A stretch of 64,000 nucleotides of DNA from Desulfosporosinus lacus DSM 15449 (lineage in GTDB: Bacteria > Bacillota > Desulfitobacteriia > Desulfitobacteriales > Desulfitobacteriaceae): NCBI RefSeq assembly GCF_900129935.1, contig NZ_FQXJ01000013.1, positions 62,001-126,000 on the forward strand. Direction: 5' to 3'. The position numbers and the translations under genes were made by a program. The notes under the pieces were generated by a model that was not told the origin of the DNA, searched no databases, and saw nothing but the letters and a program-made list of their open reading frames with translations. Shown piece after piece: positions 25,331 through 34,226 of the stretch. Every line of letters starts with the position of its first letter. The stretch's first letter is position 1.

Positions 25331-26350
25331 GTGTTTAAAAAATCGATATGGAAAAAAGCCGTCATATCTGGACTAGCTGTGTCGCTCATGCTGACAATGA
25401 CCGCATGTAGAACGACAAACCAACCTGCAGGTACATCGAAAGTGGAATCAGATTATCCTAATAAACCCATCACGGTTTTGCAAGGATTTGCAGCAGGTGG
25501 GGGGAGTGACCAACTTGCCATGTTAACCGGGCCTTATTTACAAAAAGAACTAGGCAACACTTTAGTTAACCAGTATATTCCTGGAGCAACCGGGGCTATC
25601 GCTTGGACACAATTAACCAAGCAAACGGCAGCAGATGGGTACACGCTCAGTATTACGAACACGCCTATGCTGATGACCAACTATTTGATGAACACTGAAA
25701 TCAAGTACACTATTGACGAATTAACTCCTATCGCCAATGTGGTTACTGACCCTGGTATCCTCGTGGTTTCTAAGGACAGTCCATTTAAAACATATCAGGA
25801 TTATATAGATTATGTTAAAGCCAACCCGGGACAGCTTACGATCGCCAATTCCGGAACAGGTGGTGACGACTTTTTCACGATTTTACAATGGCAAAAAGCA
25901 ACGGGCTTGAGTGTTAAAATGATTCCCTTCACAGGGGACGGCCCATCTTGGCAAGCTGCAGCCGGTAATAAAGTTCAAGCCAGCTCCACTAACCTAGGAG
26001 TTGTTTACAGCCAAGTTAAAGCTGGAAATCTAAGGGCTTTGGCCATTTATTCTGAGAAGAGAAGTGACCTCTTACCGGATGTTCCAACTGCAAAAGAGTT
26101 TGGTGTGGAATTAGTTGCTGGATCTTCTCGTGGCTACAGTGCCCCTAAGGGGATTCCCGACAATGTGAAGAAGAAATTGATTGATTCTTTTACAACAATA
26201 GCTAAAGATCCTGCATTCTTAAAAGGGTTGCAAGGTGCAGCACTCCCTATCGATCTAAAAGTAGGGGACGAGTATGCAAAATATCTCAAGGATCAGGAAA
26301 CTGAATTTAAGGCCATCTGGGATTCAGTAAAAGATACAATTAAAAAGTAA
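25331..26350 (+). CDS. tctC: TctC solute-binding lipoprotein of the second transporter
   Basis: A 339-residue binding protein. Signal: MFKKSIWKK, hydrophobic stretch, lipobox MTAC with Cys26. Then DYPNKPITVLQGFAAGGGSD, the family ligand loop, and YIPGATGAIAWTQL near 75. It starts with GTG at 25331 after AGAGGGGG. It is the first gene of the sigma-54 operon, 66 bp before tctB. Overall layout matches the receptor at 13820-14815, but the ligand-loop residues differ (FAAGGGSDQL versus MGAGGGSDVF), so a different carboxylate is plausible. Confidence 0.94.
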   Translation: MFKKSIWKKAVISGLAVSLMLTMTACRTTNQPAGTSKVESDYPNKPITVLQGFAAGGGSDQLAMLTGPYLQKELGNTLVNQYIPGATGAIAWTQLTKQTAADGYTLSITNTPMLMTNYLMNTEIKYTIDELTPIANVVTDPGILVVSKDSPFKTYQDYIDYVKANPGQLTIANSGTGGDDFFTILQWQKATGLSVKMIPFTGDGPSWQAAAGNKVQASSTNLGVVYSQVKAGNLRALAIYSEKRSDLLPDVPTAKEFGVELVAGSSRGYSAPKGIPDNVKKKLIDSFTTIAKDPAFLKGLQGAALPIDLKVGDEYAKYLKDQETEFKAIWDSVKDTIKK

Positions 26351-26416
26351 ATCTCTTCGAATTTATAGGGAGAGGCAAGACCCTCTCCTTTCTAATGGTG
26401 AAACGGAGGTCATTTT

Positions 26417-26863
26417 ATGAACAATTTGGCAAAGCAAGGGCTCGCTTCTGCAATTACCTTAATCCTTGCAATCGTTCTCTATGTTGATTCTTTCAACCTG
26501 CCTCCAGCGGCTGCTAGCCTTCCGCGTGCTCTAGCTTGGATTATTATTGTCTTATCTATGGCTATGTTTGCCGAGGCTTGGTACAAGGAACGAAAGAAAG
26601 CTAAAGTGAATCAAGAGACAAAGGAACCCATTCGCATTATCCGAGTGTTAGTTTTTACAAGCATGATTATTTTATATGTTGCATTGATCAAACCTCTGGG
26701 CTATTTTCTTGTAACTCCATTGTTTCTCATCGTTGGCATGGCCTATCTGAAAGCCACCCGCCTTTGGAAAGCGGTCCTTATTGCGCTTGGTTTCACACTC
26801 TTTTGCTACTTTCTCTTTGTTATGTTCCTGCATCTACCAATTCCAATGGGTCTATTCTCTTAA
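26417..26863 (+). CDS. tctB: TctB small membrane subunit of the second transporter
   Basis: A 148-residue protein with four hydrophobic segments (about 8-25, 38-55, 78-95 and 115-140) and the basic loop YKERKKAK between segments two and three, as in TctB. The start has a CGGAGG site and the stop is 16 bp before tctA. It shares little sequence with the operon B TctB apart from the topology, in line with the fast evolution of this subunit. Confidence 0.9.
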   Translation: MNNLAKQGLASAITLILAIVLYVDSFNLPPAAASLPRALAWIIIVLSMAMFAEAWYKERKKAKVNQETKEPIRIIRVLVFTSMIILYVALIKPLGYFLVTPLFLIVGMAYLKATRLWKAVLIALGFTLFCYFLFVMFLHLPIPMGLFS

Positions 26864-26879
26864 AAGGAGTGATATATAA

Positions 26880-28376
26880 ATGAACGAGATTATGATAGGA
26901 CTTTTAAATGTGGTATCACCCTTCAATTTGTTGGTGATTGCGTCTGGGACAGGGCTAGGCATATTTGTAGGGGCCATGCCTGGGCTTTCTGCAACTATGG
27001 CCATTGCACTGCTCCTTCCTGTAACATTCGGAATGGATCCGGCTGCAGGAATAAGCATGTTAGCGTCTCTATACATGGGAGCCATGTACGGAGGGTCGAT
27101 TTCCGCCATTCTTCTGAGGACTCCTGGAACTCCGGCTGCGGCAGCAACCGTCTTGGATGGATATCCTATGGCTCAACAAGGACGGGCTGGAAAAGCGTTG
27201 GGGGTATCTTTAACCGCCTCCCTAATCGGAGGGGTCATTAGCAGTATTGCACTCTTAACGATAGCACCGGTGCTCGGTAAGGTAGCGCTTTCGTTCGGTC
27301 CTGTCGAATTGTTTGCGATTGCGGTACTAGGCATTACGATTATTGGTTCCTTATCTTCCGGTTCTCCAATCAAGGGAATCCTTTCCGGAGTTGTTGGATT
27401 GATGATTGCCCTGGTAGGGATGGATCCCATCTCTGGAACGCCGCGCTTCACTTTCGGACAGATGTATTTATTTAATGGTATATCCTTTATTATTGCTTTG
27501 ATTGGCCTCTTCTCGATTCCCCAAGCTCTTCGTCTTGTGGAAAAAGATGATGCTGTTAAAAAAGCAGTTAGCTCAATTAAGGATAAGATGTTGCCAACCT
27601 TCAAAGAACTCAAGTCCATGATTGTAACTATTTTGCGCTCGAGTGTTATTGGTGTATTCACTGGATTGATTCCAGGAACGGGTGGAGATACAGCTTGTTG
27701 GTTCGGCTATAACGAAGCAAAGCGCTTCTCAAAAGAAAAGGAAAAGTTCGGAACGGGGTATCCAGAAGGAGTTGCTGCCGCAGAAGCGGCAAATAATGCC
27801 GTTGTCGGCGGTGCTTTGATCCCAACGATCACTTTGGGAATCCCGGGCAGCTCTGCAACAGCAGTTCTCTTAGGCGGTTTAATGGTACACGGCATCATGC
27901 CTGGGCCAACCCTTATGACGGAGCATTCTTTGATCACCTATACCTTAATCTGGGCAGTTCTGCTTTCTAACGTTTTCATGTTTCTTGAAGGTCTCGTTTT
28001 GACTAGGGCAGCAGTTTCGGTAACCAAGATACCCAATTTGGTTCTGGCCCCTATCATTATAATCTTATGTGTTATAGGATCTTTTACTATCAATAACAGT
28101 ATAATCGATGTGTTTGTCATGGTCTTCTTTGGAATTTTGGGATATTTCATGGATAAGATCAACATTCCCACAGCACCAATGGTTGTCGGTATGATCCTGG
28201 GCATGATGTTGGACAATAGCATGAATCAGTCACTCCTTATGAGTGACGGAAGTTGGATGATTTTCCTCCGAACCCCTGTTTCGGCAATTCTGCTCTTAAT
28301 TGCTTTGATTTCAGTTTTGCAAGCCACACCGCTTTTTGGTTTTATCAAAAAGCGGCTTAAGAAAACCACTATTTAG
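26880..28376 (+). CDS. tctA: TctA large membrane subunit of the second transporter
   Basis: A 498-residue permease with the family signatures GAMPGLSATMAIALLLPVTFG near residue 32 (a conserved stretch I mark by MPGLSATMA), GGSISAILLRTPGTPAAAATV near 70 and, in the second repeat, GVFTGLIPGTGGDTACWFGY near 260. About 11-12 membrane segments. It forms the transport channel with TctB and receives substrate from the TctC at 25331. AAAGGAGTG precedes the ATG. The following racemase-like gene starts 18 bp after the stop, so they are one transcript. Confidence 0.95.
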   Translation: MNEIMIGLLNVVSPFNLLVIASGTGLGIFVGAMPGLSATMAIALLLPVTFGMDPAAGISMLASLYMGAMYGGSISAILLRTPGTPAAAATVLDGYPMAQQGRAGKALGVSLTASLIGGVISSIALLTIAPVLGKVALSFGPVELFAIAVLGITIIGSLSSGSPIKGILSGVVGLMIALVGMDPISGTPRFTFGQMYLFNGISFIIALIGLFSIPQALRLVEKDDAVKKAVSSIKDKMLPTFKELKSMIVTILRSSVIGVFTGLIPGTGGDTACWFGYNEAKRFSKEKEKFGTGYPEGVAAAEAANNAVVGGALIPTITLGIPGSSATAVLLGGLMVHGIMPGPTLMTEHSLITYTLIWAVLLSNVFMFLEGLVLTRAAVSVTKIPNLVLAPIIIILCVIGSFTINNSIIDVFVMVFFGILGYFMDKINIPTAPMVVGMILGMMLDNSMNQSLLMSDGSWMIFLRTPVSAILLLIALISVLQATPLFGFIKKRLKKTTI

Positions 28377-28394
28377 AAGAGGAGAATACAACAG

Positions 28395-29666
28395 ATGAGT
28401 GCCATTGATCAACTTTTGGATGCTATACCCATTCCCAGAATGGTGAGAGTTAAACAAGTTTTTGAACGCCCGGCAATTGACAATGTGGAGCTTGATCTTT
28501 TAGCTAAACTTAAGGGTAAAAATTCGAAACTCTTGATTACGCCTGGACAATCTGTGGCTGTGGCAGTCGGCAGTCGTGGCATCTCCGCCCTGCCCGAAAT
28601 GGTTAAAACCCTTATCCAGTTTATTAAGGATCAGGGCGGAATACCGTTTATTGTCCCTGCCATGGGGAGCCACGGCGGAGCAACCGCCGAAGGGCAAAAG
28701 GAGATGCTCCGCGGACTTGGTGTCACGGAAGAGTATGTAGGTGCACCTATTCGAGCGACGATGGAAACATTAGAAATTGGAGTTGCCGAAAATGGACTCC
28801 CAGTATTTATCGATAAATATGCTTATGAAGCAGATGCCATTGTCATAATCAACCGAATCAAACCCCATATTGCCTTTCGAGGGGAGTATGAAAGTGGCTT
28901 AATGAAAATGATCACCATCGGTCTAGGTAAACAAAAAGGGGCCGATATCTGTCACGAGTTAGGCTTTGGCAGAATGGCGGAAAACATTCCTGCCATTGCC
29001 CGAGTGATTTTGGAAAAGACAAACTTGGTTTTTGGCGTCGCAGTGCTTGAAAACGCTTATCACGAATTATGCCAGATCGAAGTTCTTAAAAATGGTGAAA
29101 TTGAAGACGGAGAACCGACCTTACTCAAGGAAGCCAAACGCTTATCCCCTAAGCTATATTTTGATTCTTTAGACGTTTTGGTTATTGATGAGATCGGCAA
29201 AAACATTAGCGGCACTGGATTCGATAACAATGTGGTCGGCCGCTACCATACCCCCTACGCCAGTGGTGGGCCAACTATTTCAAAAATTGCCGCTCTCGAC
29301 ATAACAGATGTCTCCCACGGAAATGGCAATGGTTTAGGAATTCTTGACTTCACAACGAGACGAGCGTTTAACAAATTTAGCTTTGAACACTCCTATCCGA
29401 ATGCGCTCACCTCCACCGTACCACTTAGCGTGAAAATCCCGATGGTCTTAAAAAATGATAAACAGGCTATTCAAGCCGCTATCAAGACTTGTAATATCCT
29501 AGATAAAACGAAGGTCAGAATAGTTAGAGTTAAGAACACCTTGTGTCTCGGAGAAATTGAAGTATCAGAAAGCCTTATTGAAGAAGTTAAACAAAATCCC
29601 AATCTGGAAATTCTGAGTTCTCCATTTGACCTGGCTTTATGCGAGCAAGGGAGCCTCTTTGAGTGA
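28395..29666 (+). CDS. LarA-like (DUF2088) nickel-pincer-type racemase/epimerase homolog
   Basis: A 423-residue protein of the lactate-racemase superfamily. Near residue 92 GSHGGAT and near 160 RIKPHIAFRGEYESG carry the conserved histidines; GLMKM (about 172) offers a lysine and GADICHELGF (near 187) a third His. In LarA the corresponding residues hold the pyridinium-dithiocarboxylate nickel cofactor. Characterised relatives racemise lactate, malate or hydroxyglutarate or epimerise gluconate, so it probably interconverts stereoisomers of the acid imported by the TctCBA encoded just upstream. The spacing of His and Lys differs from LarA, so activity is an inference. No larB, larC or larE cofactor gene is in the window. 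Confidence 0.82.
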   Translation: MSAIDQLLDAIPIPRMVRVKQVFERPAIDNVELDLLAKLKGKNSKLLITPGQSVAVAVGSRGISALPEMVKTLIQFIKDQGGIPFIVPAMGSHGGATAEGQKEMLRGLGVTEEYVGAPIRATMETLEIGVAENGLPVFIDKYAYEADAIVIINRIKPHIAFRGEYESGLMKMITIGLGKQKGADICHELGFGRMAENIPAIARVILEKTNLVFGVAVLENAYHELCQIEVLKNGEIEDGEPTLLKEAKRLSPKLYFDSLDVLVIDEIGKNISGTGFDNNVVGRYHTPYASGGPTISKIAALDITDVSHGNGNGLGILDFTTRRAFNKFSFEHSYPNALTSTVPLSVKIPMVLKNDKQAIQAAIKTCNILDKTKVRIVRVKNTLCLGEIEVSESLIEEVKQNPNLEILSSPFDLALCEQGSLFE

Positions 29667-29693
29667 AGTCCCCTCGTTTGTTGTAAGTCTATT

Positions 29694-29718
29694 GTTGCAA
29701 ATGTTGCATCTATTGCAT
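29694..29718 (+). promoter_or_regulatory. GTTGCAT activator array upstream of the dehydratase operon
   Basis: Three direct repeats on a 9-base period: GTTGCAA 29694, GTTGCAT 29703, ATTGCAT 29712. The array ends 84 bp before the -24 element at 29803, close to the 71-bp gap in the tctC promoter. Confidence 0.75.
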
Positions 29719-29802
29719 TAGAAATGTCTATAAACAACCCTTAAATCAAGATGCAAAGCATAATACCCCCGCTTTTACAAGTCGCGCGAAAAAAAACATA
29801 CT

Positions 29803-29818
29803 AGGCATACTTCTTGCA
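29803..29818 (+). promoter_or_regulatory. Sigma-54 promoter of the dehydratase operon
   Basis: AGGCATACTTCTTGCA, matching the -24/-12 consensus except for the first base; 84 bp upstream of the dehydratase start. It allows this second operon to be co-activated with tctCBA. Confidence 0.87.
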
Positions 29819-29902
29819 ATAAAGACAGTTGAAGCAGGCTGATGTATGAATAAATGAACTAGAAACAAGAGTAGAATCAGGTTTGGATAAGGGGGAAATA
29901 CA

Positions 29903-31561
29903 TTGAAAAAGATGTTGCGTGACTCACAAGAGTTATTCGAAGGAATTAAAGGAGCTTATCCCCGGGCCATGTTTAAATCAGTGGGCTATACGAAGGAAGA
30001 CCTAAGGAAACCTATCATTGGCGTCGTAAGTGCTTGGTCTGAATTGCATCCCGGCAGTTACAGCAATAAGGAATTGGCTCAATTTGTTAAAGCTGGAATT
30101 TGGGCCGCAGGGGGAACTCCAGTGGAGTTCCATACCATAGCAGTCTGCGATGCGATCGCTCAAGGCTTGGGTATGCATTATTCTTTACCAAGCAGAGAAG
30201 TTATGGCAGCCGAAATTGAAGTAATGGTGGGATCCGGTGGTTTTGACGGATTGGTCTTATTACCGTCTTGTGATAAGTCCCCGGTCGCTATGCTCATGGC
30301 TGCGGCCAGACTCAATATTCCAACCATCTTTTTGCCGCCTGGCCCTATGCTCTCTCATTTCGATGAGAATGGAGAACAACGGATCATGTCCGATATTAAA
30401 GAAGCCATGGGGGCTATTAAAAAGCAACTGATCACAGATGATCAGTTTGAGGCTGTTGAGAGCGATACCTGCGCAACGGTTGGAGTCTGCGGCATGATGG
30501 GTACAGGAAATACTATGGGTTGCCTCATTGAAGCTCTGGGTATGAGTTTACCTGAGACCGCGACGACTCCGACAGTCTACGCTGAAAAGCGCCGTCAGGC
30601 TAAAAAGACTGGGGAACGTATCGTAGAAATGATTCGAGAAAATCTGAGGCCGAGACAAATCTTGACGCCTGCTAATCTGGATAATGCTATTCGCTTTCTT
30701 ATGGCCATCGGAGGCTCGACCAATGTAATCCTGCACTTGCCCGCTCTTGCTCGGGAAGCAGGTTTCGAATTAAGCCTTGATCGTATCGATGAACTGTCTG
30801 GTGCAACACCCTGCGTTGCTAAATTTAAACCATCTAGCAAATTTACTCTGTGGGACTTTTTCCAAGCTGGGGGAGTTGGTGCCATACTTGGTGTTCTAGC
30901 GCCACTTATCCAAAAGGATGTTCTTACAGTGACAGGAGAAACCATCTCTGCCTATAGTCGAAAAGTAAGAAACTCAGATGCGATCCGTTCCTTGAATGAC
31001 CCGTATCACCCCCAAGGCGGAATTGTTATCCTTAAGGGCAATCTTGCACCGGATGGTGCCGTTATTAAAGTGAGCGGGATTAAGAATCCGCCAAACCGCA
31101 AAGTGGGTACAGCGAAAACCTTCGATTCAGAAGAAGATTTGATGGACCACATTATGAATAAAGAAATCAAACCAGGGGACGTCTTGGTGATCCGGTATGA
31201 AGGCCCTGCAGGAGGCCCAGGGATGAGAGAATTGTCTATTCCGGCTGCCCTGCTTACAGGGATGGGCCTGGGTGACAGTGTGTCCATGATTACGGATGGC
31301 CGCTTTTCAGGCGCCACAAAAGGTTTCTGTATAGGCCACGTAACTCCTGAGGCCCATGTTAGAGGGCCTATCGCAATCGTCCATGACGGTGATTCAATCG
31401 AAATTAATCTTGAACAAAAACAGCTAAATCTGCTGATTAGTCCGGAAGAAATGGCGGAACGCTTTGCAAAACTGCCCCCTCGGAAGCCTCCTGTGAATAC
31501 CGGATTCCTTGGTTTATACAGTCGTAATGTTGGGCAAGCGAATCACGGGGCCCTATTATAA
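29903..31561 (+). CDS. ilvD: IlvD/Edd-family dehydratase, probably an acid-sugar dehydratase
   Basis: A 552-residue Fe-S dehydratase. Cluster cysteines appear in PSCDKSPVAMLMA near residue 115 and in DTCATVGVCGMMGTGNTM near 190; the C-terminal part shows YEGPAGGPGMRE near 435 and SMITDGRFSGATKGFCIGH near 462, which holds the active-site Ser/loop. The CGMMGTGNTM version of the second motif differs from classical dihydroxy-acid dehydratase (ACGGMxTANTM), and the gene is followed by UxaA and DapA homologs, so dehydration of an aldonate or similar acid is more likely than valine synthesis. TTG start at 29903 after AAGGGGG; an in-frame ATG lies three codons later. Confidence 0.9.
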   Translation: MKKMLRDSQELFEGIKGAYPRAMFKSVGYTKEDLRKPIIGVVSAWSELHPGSYSNKELAQFVKAGIWAAGGTPVEFHTIAVCDAIAQGLGMHYSLPSREVMAAEIEVMVGSGGFDGLVLLPSCDKSPVAMLMAAARLNIPTIFLPPGPMLSHFDENGEQRIMSDIKEAMGAIKKQLITDDQFEAVESDTCATVGVCGMMGTGNTMGCLIEALGMSLPETATTPTVYAEKRRQAKKTGERIVEMIRENLRPRQILTPANLDNAIRFLMAIGGSTNVILHLPALAREAGFELSLDRIDELSGATPCVAKFKPSSKFTLWDFFQAGGVGAILGVLAPLIQKDVLTVTGETISAYSRKVRNSDAIRSLNDPYHPQGGIVILKGNLAPDGAVIKVSGIKNPPNRKVGTAKTFDSEEDLMDHIMNKEIKPGDVLVIRYEGPAGGPGMRELSIPAALLTGMGLGDSVSMITDGRFSGATKGFCIGHVTPEAHVRGPIAIVHDGDSIEINLEQKQLNLLISPEEMAERFAKLPPRKPPVNTGFLGLYSRNVGQANHGALL

Positions 31562-31594
31562 AAAACAAAATTTAACACGTTAGGAGATACAAAA

Positions 31595-31876
31595 ATGCTT
31601 ACGGCTTTATGCATCCATCCTCGTGACAATGTGGCTGTTGTACTCAGAGAGGTTCGTAAGGGAGAAGATGTTCTCGTAAATTTGAATACAGGCGCCGTTC
31701 ATTTAACGGCCCAGAATGATATTCCTTTTGGACATAAAATTGCGGTAACCACCCTTCCCGTAAGTAAACCTATTATCAAATACGGTGAAGAGATCGGAAA
31801 TGCCAAAACCCTTATCCAGCCTGGAGAGTGGGTTCATCTGGAAAATGTCTATTGCGAACGGGGCCGTGAGGACTGA
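31595..31876 (+). CDS. UxaA/SuyA-type SAF-domain small dehydratase subunit
   Basis: A 93-residue protein that is a single SAF domain, the N-terminal part of UxaA/GarD dehydratases. Visible: ALCIHPRDNVAVVLREV at the start, NDIPFGHKIAV near 45 with the conserved His, and the end WVHLENVYCERG with the typical H-x-x-N. Small stand-alone forms pair with a 390-residue large subunit, as in altronate dehydratase and in (R)-sulfolactate sulfo-lyase (SuyAB). The partner gene follows 44 bp downstream. AGGAG precedes the ATG. Confidence 0.9.
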   Translation: MLTALCIHPRDNVAVVLREVRKGEDVLVNLNTGAVHLTAQNDIPFGHKIAVTTLPVSKPIIKYGEEIGNAKTLIQPGEWVHLENVYCERGRED

Positions 31877-31920
31877 TTCAACTATATATAAATTTAGACA
31901 GGGAGAGGAATTAAAGACAC

Positions 31921-33093
31921 ATGCATACATTTTATGGATATCGACGGCCACAGGGGTTACCTGGGGTAAGGAATTTGGTAGCCATTATTCCATCTGTTTT
32001 TTGTGCCAATACAGTCGTACGACGGATTACCCAGCAAGTAGCTGGAACGGTTGAGCTAACCCATCCGGTCGGCTGCAGTCAGGTAGGTTTAGACTTAGAA
32101 CTTACTGCAAAAGCATTAAAGGGAGTTGGCAGACACCCGAACTTCTACGGAGTTGTGGTGGTGGGCCTTGGGTGTGAACGATTTCGGGCTAAAGAATTAG
32201 CTGACAGTATTGCGGCAACGGGTAAACCTGTAGAAATGCTCGTAATTCAAGAAGAAGGTGATACTCAAGAAGCAATAGCTAAAGGAGTACTTCTGGCACA
32301 AAAGTTAGTAGAACAAGCCGCTAAACAACAGAAAGAGGAATTTCCCCTTTCTGAGCTATGTTTAGGCCTTAAATGCGGTGGAACAGACGCTACATCGGGA
32401 ATTGCTGCCAATCCAGTCCTTGGATGGGTCACAGACCAAATCGTTGCCGAAGGCGGCAGTGCCATGTTGACAGAAGTCACAGAACTGATTGGGGCTGAGC
32501 ATGTCCTTGCCCGACGAGCGGTAACACCACAAGTCGGACAAAAGATCCTGGAGACCATCCATAATATGGAAAATAAATTGAAGGTCGGAACAGCCCATTG
32601 CGATCTCCAAAATCGGTCAGCATTGATCTCCCCAGGCAATGAAGATGGCGGAGTAACAACGGTGGTTGAAAAAGCTTTGGGGGGAATTCACAAAGGGGGA
32701 ACCGGGCCAATCACTGGAGTACTTGCTTATGGGGAGCCTTTAGTGGAGCATGGCTTATATATCTTAGATTGCCCTGGCCATGATGGAGAAGCTGTGACGG
32801 GACTCGCGGCCTCTGGTTGCCAAGTCGTCGTTTTTACCACAGGAAGAGGAACCCCCACTGGTTTCCCCGGAGTACCTGTGGTTAAAATCACCGGAAACAC
32901 TTCAACCTATGAGCGTATGAAATTCAACCTTGATTTCAACGCTGGGGAGATAATTGACAAAGGCTTAAGCATCCCTGAAGTTGGGACAGGACTCTTGAAG
33001 ACAGTCATAGAAACTGCCTCAGGCGTACCAACGAAAGCAGAAATTGGTCTGCATGATGAGCTGTTTTGTATTACCCGCAGTTACGGTGGTTAA
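31921..33093 (+). CDS. UxaA/SuyB-type large dehydratase or lyase subunit
   Basis: A 390-residue protein with the family start FYGYRRPQGLPGVRN, cysteines in PVGCSQVG (near 51) and GLGCERF (near 80), LKCGGTDATSGIAANP near 150 and DCPGHDGEAVTGLAASG near 290. The family removes water or sulfite from hydroxy acids using an iron-bound active site. With the 93-residue subunit upstream it forms a split altronate/galactarate/sulfolactate-type enzyme. Sulfolactate would be an attractive substrate in a sulfite-reducing anaerobe, but the neighbouring aldolase and IlvD-type dehydratase favour a sugar acid. GAGAGG lies a little far (about 12 bases) from the ATG. Confidence 0.9.
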   Translation: MHTFYGYRRPQGLPGVRNLVAIIPSVFCANTVVRRITQQVAGTVELTHPVGCSQVGLDLELTAKALKGVGRHPNFYGVVVVGLGCERFRAKELADSIAATGKPVEMLVIQEEGDTQEAIAKGVLLAQKLVEQAAKQQKEEFPLSELCLGLKCGGTDATSGIAANPVLGWVTDQIVAEGGSAMLTEVTELIGAEHVLARRAVTPQVGQKILETIHNMENKLKVGTAHCDLQNRSALISPGNEDGGVTTVVEKALGGIHKGGTGPITGVLAYGEPLVEHGLYILDCPGHDGEAVTGLAASGCQVVVFTTGRGTPTGFPGVPVVKITGNTSTYERMKFNLDFNAGEIIDKGLSIPEVGTGLLKTVIETASGVPTKAEIGLHDELFCITRSYGG

Positions 33094-33157
33094 ACAAGAG
33101 GCCGCAGCCATCCGTAAATTTAATGAACTAATACATCGATTATAGGGAGGTTCAAGT

Positions 33158-34057
33158 ATGTCGTTTGAATTGAAGGGGGTATATGCTCCTATTCCAACAC
33201 CATTTGTCGACGGCAAAATCGCCTACGATAAATTGGAGGGCAACTTAGAATATTGGCTTGACTCCAAGCTCGAGGGCCTTGTTGTGTTAGGGTCTAATGG
33301 TGAGTTTGTACTATTAAGTTCTGAAGAAAAAATCCAACTTATTAAGTTTGTCTGTCAAAAAGCTACGGGCCGAAAATCGGTCATTGCCGGAACGGGTGCA
33401 GAGTCCACTGCAGAAACTATTTTTTTAAGTCAACAGGCTGCTACCGTCGGGGCTGACGCTGTTTTGGTGGTAACACCTAATTACTATAAAGGGGCTATGT
33501 CGGACAAGGCTCTGATCCAATTCTATCTGGATGTGGCCGAGGCTAGCCCCGCCCCTGTTATTTTGTACAATATGCCGGGTAATACGGGAATTAATTTATC
33601 CCCTAATGTAGTAGCTGAATTAGCACAACATCCTAACATCATTGGTATCAAGGATAGCGGAGGAAACATTGTTCAGATTACTGAGGTCATTCGCAACACC
33701 CCTTCAGACTTTTCAGTGTTTGCGGGTTCTGCAAGTTTTCTCTACGCCAGTTTAGCTTTAGGGGCCAAAGGCGGAACGTTAGCCCTGGCTAATGTATTCC
33801 CTAATGAGTGTGCTGAGGTTCAATCATTATTTGAAGCAGGCAAATGGAAAGAGTCTAAGGCTTTGCAGCTTAAGCTTATGGAGAGCAATACCGCTGTGAC
33901 TGCTCGCTTTGGGATTGCCGGACTTAAAGCTGCTATGGATATGCTCGGCTATTTTGGAGGAGATCCTCGTTTGCCTCTTCTGCCTATTGGCGGAGTGGAA
34001 AAAGCAGATCTTAAAGATATCTTAAACCGTACACAATTCGTTGCTAATATTAACTAA
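33158..34057 (+). CDS. DapA/HOGA-family Schiff-base aldolase (plus-strand operon)
   Basis: A 299-residue paralog of the protein at 9162-10055. It starts FELKGVYAPIPTPF, has GSNGEFVLLSSEEK near 45, the catalytic Tyr in VILYNMPGNTGIN near 137 and the Schiff-base Lys in GIKDSGGNIVQI near 163. It likely cleaves the 2-keto-3-deoxy acid made by the upstream dehydratases to pyruvate plus an aldehyde. That two closely similar copies sit in separate sigma-54 operons implies parallel pathways with a common last step. GGGAGG site before the ATG; terminator hairpin shortly after the stop. Confidence 0.9.
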   Translation: MSFELKGVYAPIPTPFVDGKIAYDKLEGNLEYWLDSKLEGLVVLGSNGEFVLLSSEEKIQLIKFVCQKATGRKSVIAGTGAESTAETIFLSQQAATVGADAVLVVTPNYYKGAMSDKALIQFYLDVAEASPAPVILYNMPGNTGINLSPNVVAELAQHPNIIGIKDSGGNIVQITEVIRNTPSDFSVFAGSASFLYASLALGAKGGTLALANVFPNECAEVQSLFEAGKWKESKALQLKLMESNTAVTARFGIAGLKAAMDMLGYFGGDPRLPLLPIGGVEKADLKDILNRTQFVANIN

Positions 34058-34080
34058 TAATCGCTATCCCCTCCTTCTTA

Positions 34081-34107
34081 AAAGAGTCGCTCTCATGGCG
34101 GCTCTTT
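34081..34107 (+). terminator. Hairpin after the aldolase gene
   Basis: AAAGAGTCGC-TCTCATG-GCGGCTCTTT, about 10 bp with one mismatch, 24 bp beyond the aldolase stop. No good U-tract follows, so termination may be partial. Confidence 0.55.
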
Positions 34108-34167
34108 CTGATTAAGGACTAAGCATAAATTCATTGAAATTGTTTGCGTACATTGAAAACCAACTGC

Positions 34168-34197
34168 TTGTCTGCCCCTGCGTTTCTAATTTATAAT
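34168..34197 (+). promoter_or_regulatory. Housekeeping-type promoter of the hydroxyacid dehydrogenase gene
   Basis: TTGTCT, 18-base spacer, TATAAT, with the start codon 30 bp further. No sigma-54 motif is found here, so this gene seems to lie outside that regulon. Confidence 0.5.
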
Positions 34198-34226
34198 ATA
34201 ATAAACTATGAGTAAGGGAGAATACG

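Noticed and set aside
32265-32710. Overlapping minus-strand frames
   Set aside because: Shadows of the UxaA-type large subunit gene.
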